This document shows positions 50,061 through 59,374 of a DNA stretch of 64,000 nt, piece after piece. The notes under the pieces were generated by a model. It saw nothing but the letters and a program-made list of their open reading frames with translations. It was not told where the DNA came from and did not search any database. The position numbers were made by a program, and so were the translations under genes. Position 1 is the first letter of the stretch; each line of letters begins with the position of its first letter. This DNA comes from CBDDFQ01 sp965227035 (GTDB lineage: Bacteria; Pseudomonadota; Gammaproteobacteria; Burkholderiales; Burkholderiaceae_C): contig OZ245724.1 of the NCBI GenBank assembly GCA_965227035.1, forward strand, positions 1,116,001 to 1,180,000, read 5' to 3'.

Positions 50061-51485
50061 ATGTCAGCTATTTTTTCCCACCCAGACGACTCTGCGTTTT
50101 CATCCGGCGCGTTCTCATCCGACAGCGCGGTGGCGCAGCTTCGGGTTCCGCCGCATTCGATCGAAGCGGAGTCGAGCGTGCTTGGTGGTCTGCTGCTCGA
50201 TAACGGCGCCTGGGATCGCGTGGGCGATTTCCTCAAGGACAACGACTTCTACCGTTACGAACACAAGCTGATTTTTCAGTCGATCGGCGCGCTGATCAAC
50301 GCGTCCAAACCTGCCGACGTCATCACCGTTTTCGAGCAATTGCAGAATTTGGGCAAGGCCGATGAAGTCGGCGGTCTGAACTACCTGAACTCGCTTGCGC
50401 AATACGTTCCCAGCGCCAGCAACATCCGCCGCTACGGCGAGATCGTTCGGGATCGCTCGATCCTTCGCAAGCTCGTGAGCGCTAGCGACGAAATCGCGAC
50501 GAATGCCTTCAATCCGAAAGGCAAACCGGTCGACAAAATTCTCGATGAAGCCGAGCAGAAGATCTTCAACATCGGCGAAGAAGGCTCGCGGATGAAGCAG
50601 GGCTTTCAGGCGATGGATTCACTGGTGGTCGCGCTGCTCGATCGTGTCGAGGAGATGTCGCAGAACCCGAACGACATCACAGGCGTGCCCACTGGTTTCT
50701 ACGATCTGGATCGGATGACGTCCGGCTTTCAGGCGGGCGACATGATCGTGCTGGCGGCCCGTCCTTCGATGGGAAAGACTGCTTTTGCGGTGAACATTGC
50801 CGAACATGTCGCGCTCAACGAAGGATTGCCGGTCGCAATTTTTTCGATGGAAATGGGTGCGTCCCAGTTGGCGGTTCGTATCGTGGGCTCCATAGGCCGG
50901 ATCGACCAGGGACATCTGCGTACCGGCAAGCTGACCGACGACGAATGGCCACGCCTGACCGAAGCGATCGAGAAGCTGCGCACGGTGTCGCTTCACATCG
51001 ATGAGACGCCGGGCCTGACTCCCAGCGAATTGCGCGCCAACGCCAGACGCCTTGCGCGTCAATGCGGAAAGCTTGGCCTGATCGTGGTCGACTACTTGCA
51101 GCTCATGAGCGGCTCGTCGTCCGATGGCGAAAACCGCGCTACAGAACTCGGCGAAATCTCGCGGGGCTTGAAGATGCTCGCCAAAGAATTGCAGTGCCCC
51201 GTCATTGCCCTCTCGCAGTTGAACCGAAGCGTCGAAACCCGGACCGACAAGCGTCCCATGATGAGCGACTTGCGCGAATCCGGCGCGATCGAGCAGGATG
51301 CCGACGTGATCATGTTCATCTACCGCGACGACTACTACAACAAGGATTCGAAAGAGCCTGGCGTTGCGGAAGTCATCATCGGCAAGCAGCGTAACGGCCC
51401 CACCGGCACGGTGAAGCTCGCGTTCCTGAAACCGCTCACCCGCTTCGAGAGTCTTGCGGGCGGCGGGGGCGGCGGTGACTTCTAG
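50061..51485 (+). CDS. dnaB: Replicative DNA helicase DnaB
   Basis: A 474-residue hexameric fork helicase. The N-terminal domain starts RVPPHSIEAESSVLGGLLLD; the RecA-like domain has Walker A (ARPSMGKTAFAVNIAEHVAL), Walker B (LIVVDYLQLMSG) and LRESGAIEQDADVIMFIYRD. AAGGAAG precedes the ATG. No intein is present. It is convergent with phoH. Confidence 0.97.
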   Translation: MSAIFSHPDDSAFSSGAFSSDSAVAQLRVPPHSIEAESSVLGGLLLDNGAWDRVGDFLKDNDFYRYEHKLIFQSIGALINASKPADVITVFEQLQNLGKADEVGGLNYLNSLAQYVPSASNIRRYGEIVRDRSILRKLVSASDEIATNAFNPKGKPVDKILDEAEQKIFNIGEEGSRMKQGFQAMDSLVVALLDRVEEMSQNPNDITGVPTGFYDLDRMTSGFQAGDMIVLAARPSMGKTAFAVNIAEHVALNEGLPVAIFSMEMGASQLAVRIVGSIGRIDQGHLRTGKLTDDEWPRLTEAIEKLRTVSLHIDETPGLTPSELRANARRLARQCGKLGLIVVDYLQLMSGSSSDGENRATELGEISRGLKMLAKELQCPVIALSQLNRSVETRTDKRPMMSDLRESGAIEQDADVIMFIYRDDYYNKDSKEPGVAEVIIGKQRNGPTGTVKLAFLKPLTRFESLAGGGGGGDF

Positions 51486-51512
51486 GCCGTAATTCGAATC
51501 GAACGACACATA

Positions 51513-51542
51513 AAAAAAGCGCCGACGAATCGGCGCTTTTTT
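51513..51542. terminator. Bidirectional terminator between dnaB and phoH
   Basis: A 13-bp perfect stem (AAAAAAGCGCCGA and inverse) with a CGAA tetraloop lies between two convergent stop codons; T-runs are present on both strands. Confidence 0.9.
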
Positions 51543-51558
51543 ATTTTGAGCGGAATGC

Positions 51559-53292
51559 TTAAAGCACTTCGCTCGCAAAGTCCGCCAGACGCGAACGTTC
51601 GCCGCGAGCCAGCGTGATGTGCCCACCGTGCGGCCATCCCTGGAACTTGTCGACCGCGAAGGTGAGGCCTGACGAGCCTTCGGTGAGATAGGGCGTGTCG
51701 ATCTGCGCGAGGTTACCCATGCAGATGATCTTCGTGCCCGGACCGGCACGTGTGATCAGCGTTTTCATTTGCTTGGGCGTCAGGTTCTGCGCTTCGTCGA
51801 TGATCACGTACTTGTTCAGGAAAGTACGTCCGCGCATGAAGTTCATGCTCTTGATCTTGATGCGCGAGCGGATCAATTCGTTCGTTGCCGCACGACCCCA
51901 TTCGCCCGCGCCGCCGGTGTCGCCCTTGGCCAGGAATTCGAGGTTGTCGTCCAGAGCGCCCATCCACGGACCCATCTTTTCTTCTTCGGTGCCCGGCAGG
52001 AAACCGATGTCTTCACCTACGCTCACGGTCGCGCGGGTCATGATGATTTCGGTGTAACGGCGGTCATCCAACACCTGCGTCAGACCCGATGCAAGCGCCA
52101 TCAAGGTCTTGCCTGTGCCGGCAGTGCCGGTGAGAGTGACGAAGTCGATTTCCGGGTCCATCAACAGGTTCATCGCGAAGTTCTGTTCGCGATTGCGCGT
52201 CGTCACGCCCCAGACCGCGTTCTTGGCGTGGGCGTAATCTTTAAGCGTCTTGAGTACTGCAGTCTTGGCGCGGATTTCCGTGACCTTTGCGTAAAGGCTC
52301 GGCTCGCCAGGCGCTTCGAAATACACGAACTGATTGATGTGCAGGCTAGGAACGATCGGGCCTTCGACGCGATAGAAGGTGTGGCTGCCGCTTTGCCAGC
52401 TTTCCACAGTCTTGCCGTGCTTGGTCCAGAAATCGGGGGGCAGGGCGAGCGCACCCGAATACAGCAAGTCGCCGTCTTCGAGCGTCTTGTCGTTCTGGTA
52501 GTCGTCGGTCGCCAGACCCAACGCGCGAGCCTTGACCCGCATGTTGATGTCCTTGGACACCAGCACCACTTCACGAGGCGTGTGCAGTTGTCGCAACCCT
52601 TCGACGACTCCCAGGATCTGGTTGTCTGCTTTGCCTTGGGGCAGGGCTGCCGGCAAGGTCGTGTTCAGCGGCTTCGTCTGAAAGAACAGCCGGCCCCGAG
52701 ATTCACGGTGACCCGTCGTGTCCAGCTTCAAACCCTTCGTAATGTCGGCGCCTGCAGCACCAGCCAGTGCGTCAAGCGTGCGACTGGTCTGACGCGCGTT
52801 GCGTGCGACTTCCGTCATGCCCTTCTTGTGACCGTCGAGTTCTTCCAGAACGATCATCGGCAGGAAGATGTCGTGTTCCTCGAACTGGAACAGGCACATC
52901 GGATCGTGAAGCAGTACGTTGGTGTCGAGCACGAACAGCTTGGTCGGGCCGGTCGATTTTTTCTTGCTGCTGGATTGACGCTGTAATTCTTTGACCTGCA
53001 CAGCTCGCGCCACGGTGGCAGCAGTCGCGTCGCTGTTGTCTGCCGAATACCCGGCGCGCGCCTTGGAGGTCCCAGTCGAAGGCTTGAACGATTCGGCGAC
53101 GTCGGTCGCTGGAAGTTCGCCTCCAGTGCGCTCGACAAAGTCGTCGTCGAGCGTTGGTCCGGCTGTCTCCGGAATTTCCACGTGCCTCGTGCTCGGTTTT
53201 CGCGCGGCCCGACCGGAAGAGCGTTCCGGTGCCACAAAAGCTTCCGATGAAAGCAAAGCTGCGCGTTTGGCGGGGGCGGGTGGCAATGGCAT
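51559..53292 (-). CDS. phoH: PIN domain-PhoH ATPase fusion protein
   Basis: A 577-residue PhoH2-type protein. A disordered N-terminus of about 110 residues (Ser/Ala/Pro/Glu-rich) precedes a PIN nuclease domain (LFVLDTNVLLHDPMCLFQFE, then LPMIVLEELDGHKKG) and a C-terminal PhoH NTPase with Walker A (LTGTAGTGKTLMALASGLTQ) and Walker B (KYVIIDEAQNLTPKQMKTLI). PhoH2 relatives act as RNA helicase-RNases. The ATG lacks a clear Shine-Dalgarno. The 332-bp upstream gap holds only a hairpin. Confidence 0.93.
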   Translation of the reverse strand: MPLPPAPAKRAALLSSEAFVAPERSSGRAARKPSTRHVEIPETAGPTLDDDFVERTGGELPATDVAESFKPSTGTSKARAGYSADNSDATAATVARAVQVKELQRQSSSKKKSTGPTKLFVLDTNVLLHDPMCLFQFEEHDIFLPMIVLEELDGHKKGMTEVARNARQTSRTLDALAGAAGADITKGLKLDTTGHRESRGRLFFQTKPLNTTLPAALPQGKADNQILGVVEGLRQLHTPREVVLVSKDINMRVKARALGLATDDYQNDKTLEDGDLLYSGALALPPDFWTKHGKTVESWQSGSHTFYRVEGPIVPSLHINQFVYFEAPGEPSLYAKVTEIRAKTAVLKTLKDYAHAKNAVWGVTTRNREQNFAMNLLMDPEIDFVTLTGTAGTGKTLMALASGLTQVLDDRRYTEIIMTRATVSVGEDIGFLPGTEEEKMGPWMGALDDNLEFLAKGDTGGAGEWGRAATNELIRSRIKIKSMNFMRGRTFLNKYVIIDEAQNLTPKQMKTLITRAGPGTKIICMGNLAQIDTPYLTEGSSGLTFAVDKFQGWPHGGHITLARGERSRLADFASEVL

Positions 53293-53624
53293 AGGTCGGT
53301 GTGCTCGCTGTTAAGGGGAAACTGTGGAAAAACGAGAAAGTCGTCGAGGGTGAGCTCGCAAAGCGAATCGAGAAAAGCCTCGACAGGCGGAAAAACGAAA
53401 AGCGGAAATGAAAAAGCCGCCTAGCGAGCCGGGCGGCTTTTCGTTTTGTTCGGTATCAGCGGCGATGACAGGTGTCGTCGAAATCAACTGCATATGAATT
53501 CATTATGCACAACTCCGATGACGTCTCAATCTAACTTTTCGCCTTGTTGCCAAGGAGCGTCGTCAGACGAATTTGACCTGCCTCGCCGTTACAGATTCCC
53601 TGAGCGGCTCGTGGACAGCTTCAG
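53293..53624. other. 332-bp gap between bcp and phoH
   Basis: No supported gene. It holds the hairpin at 53413-53440 and Arg/Lys-poor low-information sequence on both strands. The phoH promoter should be in its left part, but I see no clear boxes. Confidence 0.4.
53413..53440 (-). terminator. Hairpin downstream of bcp
   Basis: AAAGCCGCC pairs with GGCGGCTTT (9 bp, 10-nt loop); on the minus strand it is followed by TTCATTTCC. It lies 185 bp after the bcp stop and could end its transcript. Confidence 0.6.
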
Positions 53625-54101
53625 TTAGGCGGCCTTTTTAAGAGCCTTGACTGCCTTAAGCACGTCGTCCACATGACCGGGAACCTTGAGACCGCGCCAT
53701 TCTTCCTTCAGCAGGCCGTCGGCGCCAACGAGGAACGTGCTGCGCTCGATCCCTTTGACCTTCTTGCCGTACATGATCTTGTTCTTCACGACGCCGAACA
53801 TGTGGCACATTTTTTCTTCTGTGTCAGCAATGAGTTCGAAGGGAAGTTCAAGTTTTGCCTTGAACTCGTCGTGGGACTTCATGTTGTCTCGAGAGACTCC
53901 GAAAACCGCTGCGCCCGCTTTGACAAAGTCTTTGTACTTGTCGCGGAACTGCATGGCTTCAGTGGTGCACCCGGGAGTGTTGTCCTTGGGGTAAAAGTAA
54001 AGCACCAGAACTTGGCCGAGGTGCGAGGTATTGGATACCTTGATGCCGCCGGTAGCGTTAGCTTCAAATTCTGGGAGGGGTTTGTTGACAACGATCGCCA
54101 T
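53625..54101 (-). CDS. bcp: Thioredoxin-dependent peroxiredoxin BCP
   Basis: A 158-residue AhpC/TSA-type peroxiredoxin. Peroxidatic Cys45 lies in YPKDNTPGCTTEAMQFRD; the resolving Cys at +5 of the E. coli enzyme is replaced by Met50, so it is a 1-Cys-like or atypical variant (Cys elsewhere in EEKMCHMFG). Two or more stress genes lie close by, but it is separate from ahpCF. Confidence 0.93.
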   Translation of the reverse strand: MAIVVNKPLPEFEANATGGIKVSNTSHLGQVLVLYFYPKDNTPGCTTEAMQFRDKYKDFVKAGAAVFGVSRDNMKSHDEFKAKLELPFELIADTEEKMCHMFGVVKNKIMYGKKVKGIERSTFLVGADGLLKEEWRGLKVPGHVDDVLKAVKALKKAA

Positions 54102-54196
54102 GGAATTTGTATCTCGTGTGACAGGTTTAGCTCGTTGCGATAGAGGGTTGGTGAATCCCTCAGCAACCCAAGATTTTACCCTGAAAACACCCGTGT

Positions 54197-54571
54197 TCAG
54201 CGATCGTCTATCAGCAAGGCCGCAATCACCTTGCGGCCTTCACCGGCGAGAATGTTGTAAGTGCGGCAGGCAGCCGCCGTGTCCATTGTTTCAATTCCTA
54301 TACGCCGGGCCATGAGGGATTTGAGCCACTCGCCCTTGGGAAAGCGAGTTTTCGAGCCACTTCCGAACAGAACCAGTTCGGCGTCGAGTTCGGCAAGCTG
54401 GGCGAAGTGCTCAGCAGTAAGGTCTTCCACGCTATTGCACTTCCAGTCGAAAAGCTGCCCGTCCCATCCGACGACCGCGCTGTGTTCGATGCGTTGCCCG
54501 TTGACGCTGAACCAGCCTTTGCCGTGTCCCGTGATGATTTGAGTCTCGGCCTTGTCGGGTTGCAGCTTCAT
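54197..54571 (-). CDS. Mth938-domain protein
   Basis: A 124-residue single-domain protein of the Mth938/NDUFAF3-like fold. The conserved pattern is visible: ITGHGKGWFSVNGQRIEHSA at the N-terminus, then LVLFGSGSKTRFPKGEWLKS and IGIETMDTAAACRTYNILAG. Function unknown in bacteria. It is divergent from alaA with 94 bp between starts. Confidence 0.85.
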   Translation of the reverse strand: MKLQPDKAETQIITGHGKGWFSVNGQRIEHSAVVGWDGQLFDWKCNSVEDLTAEHFAQLAELDAELVLFGSGSKTRFPKGEWLKSLMARRIGIETMDTAAACRTYNILAGEGRKVIAALLIDDR

Positions 54572-54665
54572 GAGTGAGTCGAGCCTTTTGTGCCCGGGAA
54601 GAAGTGGATGGGGAATGTGTTCAAATTATAGGTTTTCACCCCTGAGCGCACCCTCTGGAGGGCCT

Positions 54666-55892
54666 TTGAAAACCATACAAAAATCGACCAAGCTCGCAAA
54701 CGTCTGCTACGACATCCGTGGACCCGTCCTGGACAGGGCGCGTCAGATGGAAGAGGAAGGTCAGAAGATCATCAAGCTGAACATCGGCAATCTGGCTGTG
54801 TTCGGCTTCGACTCACCCGAAGAAATTCGTCAGGACATGATCCGCAATCTGCCGAACGCGGCGGCGTATTCGGACAGCAAGGGCATTTTTGCCGCGCGCA
54901 AAGCGGTCATGCACTACACCCAGGAGCAAAAAATCGCGGGTGTCACGCTCGACGATATCTATCTTGGCAATGGCGCCAGCGAGTTGATCGTCATGGCAAC
55001 CAACGCCTTGCTCAACGACGGCGACGAGATGCTTCTGCCAGCGCCCGACTACCCGTTATGGACGGCCGCAGTGAGCCTTTCGGGCGGCACCCCGGTGCAC
55101 TACCTCTGCGATGAAAACAATGGCTGGATGCCCGACCTGGCAGACATTCGCGCCAAGATCACGCCCAATACCAAGGGCATCGTCGTCATCAATCCGAACA
55201 ACCCCACCGGCGCTCTTTATTCGGATGAGTTGCTCATCGGAATCGTGGCAATTGCGCGCGAACACGGTCTGGTGATTTTTGCGGACGAGGTCTACGACAA
55301 GGTTCTGTTCGACGGCACCAAACACACGGCGATGGGCAGCCTGTCCACCGACGTTCTCACGCTCACCTTCAACTCGCTGAGCAAAAGCTATCGCTCGTGC
55401 GGCTACCGTGCCGGATGGATGATCGTGTCGGGCGACAAGAAGCCCGCGAAGGATTACATCGAAGGCTTGAACATGCTGTCGTCTATGCGGCTGTGTGCGA
55501 ACGTGCCCGGGCAGTCCGGCATTCAAACTGCGCTTGGTGGCTATCAGAGCATTCAAGACCTCGTAGGCGAGGGCGGCCGCCTGAAGAAGCAGCGCGATCT
55601 CGCTTACGAACTCATCACCGCGATTCCAGGCGTGAGCTGCGTGAAGCCGTCGGCCGCGCTATACATGTTCCCCAAGCTCGATCCGAAGATGTACCCCATC
55701 GAGGACGATCAGGAATTCATCAACGAGCTGCTTCAGGAAACTCGAGTGCTGCTGGTGCAAGGCACCGGCTTCAACTGGCCGACGACGGATCATTTCCGGA
55801 TCGTATTTTTGCCCCACGAAGACGACCTGCGCGAAGCCGTGGGACGCATCGCCAAATTTCTAGAGACATACCGCCGCCGACATGCAAATTGA
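54666..55892 (+). CDS. alaA: Glutamate-pyruvate (alanine) aminotransferase AlaA
   Basis: A 408-residue class I PLP aminotransferase. It resembles E. coli AlaA from the first residues (IQKSTKLANVCYDIRGPVLD). The PLP Lys is in FNSLSKSYRSCGYRAGW; NPNNPTGALYSDE and FADEVYDKVLFDGTKH are typical. The TTG at 54666 has GGAGGG just upstream; an in-frame ATG at 54552 lies in divergent coding sequence and is rejected. It leads the alaA-hom-thrC segment. Confidence 0.92.
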   Translation: MKTIQKSTKLANVCYDIRGPVLDRARQMEEEGQKIIKLNIGNLAVFGFDSPEEIRQDMIRNLPNAAAYSDSKGIFAARKAVMHYTQEQKIAGVTLDDIYLGNGASELIVMATNALLNDGDEMLLPAPDYPLWTAAVSLSGGTPVHYLCDENNGWMPDLADIRAKITPNTKGIVVINPNNPTGALYSDELLIGIVAIAREHGLVIFADEVYDKVLFDGTKHTAMGSLSTDVLTLTFNSLSKSYRSCGYRAGWMIVSGDKKPAKDYIEGLNMLSSMRLCANVPGQSGIQTALGGYQSIQDLVGEGGRLKKQRDLAYELITAIPGVSCVKPSAALYMFPKLDPKMYPIEDDQEFINELLQETRVLLVQGTGFNWPTTDHFRIVFLPHEDDLREAVGRIAKFLETYRRRHAN

Positions 55893-56058
55893 TTTCTTCG
55901 ATGTACCTGCACCCACAACAAAAAACACGAAACCGGATAGAGCGAAGCAGGTAGCCGCAAGACCCAGGCAAATCGAGCAGATGGCGACAGCGCAAATGGC
56001 GATCACGCAGATAGCGACAACGCAGACAGACGCAATAAAGACTGAAGTAAAACGAAAA
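55893..56058 (+). other. alaA-hom spacer with open hom-frame extension
   Basis: A 166-bp spacer that is open in the hom frame from an ATG at 55882 (inside the alaA end). It encodes a low-complexity sequence (Gln/Ala/Thr/Ile-rich) with no homology to homoserine dehydrogenase. I treat the ATG at 56059 as the real start. Confidence 0.45.
55978..56037 (+). repeat. 15-bp imperfect tandem repeat upstream of hom
   Basis: Four 15-bp units (CAGATGGCGACAGCG, CAAATGGCGATCACG, CAGATAGCGACAACG and a diverged CAGACAGACGCAATA) run in tandem. In the hom frame they spell QMATA-QMAIT-QIATT-QTDAI, a 5-residue repeat. Confidence 0.75.
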
Positions 56059-57396
56059 ATGAAATCGCAACAAAGCAATCCGATCCAGGTGGGCCTCATG
56101 GGCGCGGGCACCGTGGGCAGCGGCGTATTCAACGTGCTCCGCCGCAATCAGAGCGAAATCGTTCGCCGGGCGGGACGCGGCATCGAAGTCACCATGGTGG
56201 CCGATCTGGATCAGGCCAAGGCACGTGCCATCGTGGGCAGCGAAGCCAAGGTTGTGGCCGATGCGCGCGCGATCATCGCGAATCCGGAAATCGATATCGT
56301 CGTGGAATTGATCGGCGGCTATGGCATTGCCAAGCAACTGGTGCTCGAAGCGATCGAGGCAGGCAAGCATGTGGTCACGGCCAACAAGGCACTGCTCGCA
56401 GTGCACGGAACCGAGATTTTCGAGGCAGCACATCGCAAGGGCGTGATGGTCGCGTTCGAAGCTGCGGTCGCTGGCGGAATTCCGATCATCAAGGCGCTTC
56501 GTGAAGGCCTCACCGCCAATCAGATCCAGTGGATCGCCGGCATCATCAACGGCACGACCAACTTCATCCTGTCGGAAATGCGTGACAAGGGATCCGACTT
56601 CGCGGTCGTGCTCAAGGAAGCGCAACGGCTCGGCTACGCAGAAGCCGATCCGACCTTCGACATCGAAGGCGTCGACGCAGCGCACAAGGTCACGCTCATG
56701 AGCGCAATCGCGTTCGGCATTCCGGTGCAGTTCGACAAGGCATATGTAGAGGGCATCACGAAGCTGGCGTCGCAGGACATCAAGTACGCGGAGCAGTTGG
56801 GTTATCGGATCAAGTTGCTCGGTATCACCAAGCGCACGCCGAAAGGCATCGAACTTCGAGTGCATCCGAGCCTGGTGCCGGCCAAGCGTTTGATTGCAAA
56901 CGTAGAGGGCGCAATGAACGCCGTGGTGGTGCAGGGCGACGCGGTCGGATCGACCCTTTATTACGGCAAGGGTGCCGGCAGCGAGCCGACCGCGAGCGCG
57001 GTGATTGCCGATCTTGTGGACATTGCGCGCTTGCACACCGCTGACGCCGCTCAGCGCGTTCCGCATCTTGCGTTCCAGCCCGATGCGATGAGCGATCTCC
57101 CGGTGCTTCCCATGGGCGATGTGGTGACAAGCTACTACCTGCGTCTGCGCGTGGCCGATCAGGCCGGCGTGCTCGCGAAAGTCACTGGAATTTTGGCTGA
57201 TGCAGACATCAGCATCGACGCGGTTCTTCAGCGCGAAGCCGACGAAGTGGGCGGTGAAGGATCGAACCAGACCGACCTGATCATCCTGACGCACGATTGC
57301 CGCGAAGCCGTGATGAACGACGCAATCGCCAAGATGCAGGCATTGCCGACCGTGCTCGATTCGATCACGCGTATCCGCAAGGAAGAGTTGAACTGA
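56059..57396 (+). CDS. hom: Homoserine dehydrogenase
   Basis: A 445-residue enzyme reducing aspartate semialdehyde to homoserine for Thr, Met and Ile synthesis. The NAD-binding motif is IQVGLMGAGTVGSGVFNVLR; the catalytic region contains KALREGLTANQIQWIAGIIN and GYAEADPTFDIEGVDAAHKV; a C-terminal ACT domain (YYLRLRVADQAGVLAKVTGI) suggests feedback control by threonine. ATG at 56059 has a weak Shine-Dalgarno. Its stop overlaps the thrC ATG (TGATG). Confidence 0.95.
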   Translation: MKSQQSNPIQVGLMGAGTVGSGVFNVLRRNQSEIVRRAGRGIEVTMVADLDQAKARAIVGSEAKVVADARAIIANPEIDIVVELIGGYGIAKQLVLEAIEAGKHVVTANKALLAVHGTEIFEAAHRKGVMVAFEAAVAGGIPIIKALREGLTANQIQWIAGIINGTTNFILSEMRDKGSDFAVVLKEAQRLGYAEADPTFDIEGVDAAHKVTLMSAIAFGIPVQFDKAYVEGITKLASQDIKYAEQLGYRIKLLGITKRTPKGIELRVHPSLVPAKRLIANVEGAMNAVVVQGDAVGSTLYYGKGAGSEPTASAVIADLVDIARLHTADAAQRVPHLAFQPDAMSDLPVLPMGDVVTSYYLRLRVADQAGVLAKVTGILADADISIDAVLQREADEVGGEGSNQTDLIILTHDCREAVMNDAIAKMQALPTVLDSITRIRKEELN

Positions 57397-58841
57397 TGGC
57401 CTCAAACGAAGCAGCAGCGATGCGCTACATCTCGACCCGAGGCCACGCCGACCGCAAGACTTTCTGCGAGATCCTGCTCGAGGGGCTGGCGCCCGATGGC
57501 GGGCTTTATCTGCCGGAAAAATATCCGCAAATCGACGCTGCGACTCTCGCCGAATGGCGCAATCTGAGCTATGCCGACCTCGCGTTCGAGGTTCTATCGC
57601 TGTACGTAGACGACATTCCAGCCGACGATCTGAAATCGATTTGTAAGCGGACCTACACCGAAGAGGTGTTCGGCACGAAGGCGATCGTTCCGCTCAAAAA
57701 GCTCGAAGGCAATTTGTACCTCGAAGGCCTGTCGAATGGCCCGACGCTCGCGTTCAAGGACATGGCCATGCAATTGCTCGGCAACCTGTTCGAGTACGAA
57801 TTGGCGCGCCGTCGCGAAGAGCTGAACATCCTGGGCGCGACCAGTGGCGATACCGGAAGCGCTGCCGAATATGCAATGCGTGGCAAGAAGGGCGTTCGCG
57901 TTTTCATGACATCGCCTGCCGGTCGCATGAGCGCATTCCAGCAGGCGCAGATGTTCAGTTTGCAGGACGAAAACATCCACAACATTGCGGTCGAAGGCGT
58001 GTTCGACGATTGCCAGGACATAGTCAAGGCGGTGTCCAACGATCTCGCGTTCAAGAAAAAGTACCGCATCGGGACGGTCAACTCGATCAATTGGGCGCGT
58101 CTGATGGCGCAGGTGGTTTACTACTTTGCCGGTTATTTCCAGGCCACGAAGAGCGATACCGAGCTTGTCGATTTCACGGTGCCTTCGGGCAATTTCGGCA
58201 ACGTCTGCGCCGGCCACGTAGCCCGCATGATGGGCTTGCCGATTCGCAAGCTGGTGGTTGCCACCAACGAGAACGATGTGCTCGACGAATTCTTCCGAAC
58301 CGGTGTGTACCGGGTTCGGTCTAGCGGCGACACGTACGAGACTTCCAGCCCGTCGATGGACATTTCCAAAGCGTCCAATTTCGAGCGTTTCGTGTTCGAT
58401 TTGCTGGGCCGCGATACTGACCGCCTTGCCGAACTTTTCGGCTTACAGCTCGCCAAGGAAGCGAAGTTCGATCTATCTGCTGACGCAGCATTCCCGAGTG
58501 CCAAGTCGCGTTATGGCTTCGAAAGCGGGAGCAGCACGCATGCCGATCGCATCGCCACGATTCAGGACACGTTCAAGCGTTTGAACGTGATGATCGATAC
58601 GCACACGGCAGACGCCCTGAAGGTGTCGCGCGAGTTCTTGACCGACGACACGCCGATGATCGTTCTGGAAACGGCTTTGCCGATCAAGTTCGCTGCAACC
58701 ATCGTCGAAGCATTGGGGCAGGAACCTGAGCGTCCCGCGAAATTCGTCGGCATCGAAAAGCTGCCCAAGAAGGTCGTCGATTTGCCGGCCGATGCCGAGA
58801 AAATCAAGGCGTACATCGTCGAACATTGCGAGACCGAATGA
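57396..58841 (+). CDS. thrC: Threonine synthase
   Basis: A 481-residue PLP enzyme converting O-phosphohomoserine to threonine. The PLP Lys lies in NGPTLAFKDMAMQLLGNLFE; TSGDTGSAAEYAMRG and PSGNFGNVCAGHVARMMGLP are typical. I use the ATG at 57396, coupled to hom; a second ATG at 57420 would start MRYISTRGH, the usual family N-terminus, and is a real alternative. It overlaps mobB. Confidence 0.94.
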   Translation: MASNEAAAMRYISTRGHADRKTFCEILLEGLAPDGGLYLPEKYPQIDAATLAEWRNLSYADLAFEVLSLYVDDIPADDLKSICKRTYTEEVFGTKAIVPLKKLEGNLYLEGLSNGPTLAFKDMAMQLLGNLFEYELARRREELNILGATSGDTGSAAEYAMRGKKGVRVFMTSPAGRMSAFQQAQMFSLQDENIHNIAVEGVFDDCQDIVKAVSNDLAFKKKYRIGTVNSINWARLMAQVVYYFAGYFQATKSDTELVDFTVPSGNFGNVCAGHVARMMGLPIRKLVVATNENDVLDEFFRTGVYRVRSSGDTYETSSPSMDISKASNFERFVFDLLGRDTDRLAELFGLQLAKEAKFDLSADAAFPSAKSRYGFESGSSTHADRIATIQDTFKRLNVMIDTHTADALKVSREFLTDDTPMIVLETALPIKFAATIVEALGQEPERPAKFVGIEKLPKKVVDLPADAEKIKAYIVEHCETE

Positions 58842-59374
58842 TGAAGGTCGTCGGTTTCGCGGGCTACTCCAATTCGGGCAAGACCACCCTTGTCGAGGGC
58901 GTGATTCCCGCGCTCAAGGCCCTGCGCCAGCGCGTGTCGGTCGTCAAGCACGCACACCACTCCTTCGACATCGATCATCCGGGCAAAGACACTTATCGTC
59001 ATCGCGAAGCCGGTGCTTTCGAAGTGGTGGTGGCGTCGGACAAACGGCTCGCACTCATGCGTGAGTTCGAGCGGCCGGCGCAGTTGAACGTGCATCAACT
59101 GATTGCCGAGCTGTACACCGGCGTCGATTGGGTGCTGGTCGAGGGATTCAAGGACAGCGACATCCAGAAGATCGAGGTCTGGCGCTCGGACAGCGACTCG
59201 GAAGCGCGCTATGTCGACGACGATTTCATCGTCGCCATTGCAACCGATTTCCCGCCGAAACTGCCCGAGCCGACGATTCGCCCTGTGCTCGACATCAACG
59301 ATCCCGCCGCGCTCGCGAAGTGGCTGTACGACAACCACAAGCGTTTCGAATACAACTCCGAGGCTTATCAGTGA
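58838..59374 (+). CDS. mobB: Molybdopterin-guanine dinucleotide biosynthesis protein B
   Basis: A 178-residue P-loop GTP-binding protein assisting MGD synthesis. Walker A is GYSNSGKTT at about residues 8-16; HAHHSFDIDHPGKDTYRHRE and LVEGFKDSDIQKIEVWR are typical MobB sequences. The ATG at 58838 overlaps the thrC stop; a second ATG at 58841 is equally good. The moeA GTG overlaps its stop, so thrC, mobB and moeA are translationally chained. Confidence 0.92.
   Translation: MMKVVGFAGYSNSGKTTLVEGVIPALKALRQRVSVVKHAHHSFDIDHPGKDTYRHREAGAFEVVVASDKRLALMREFERPAQLNVHQLIAELYTGVDWVLVEGFKDSDIQKIEVWRSDSDSEARYVDDDFIVAIATDFPPKLPEPTIRPVLDINDPAALAKWLYDNHKRFEYNSEAYQ

Noticed and set aside
55771..57405. Open frame antisense to hom
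   Set aside because: It spans the hom catalytic and ACT domains in reverse and has no features of its own.
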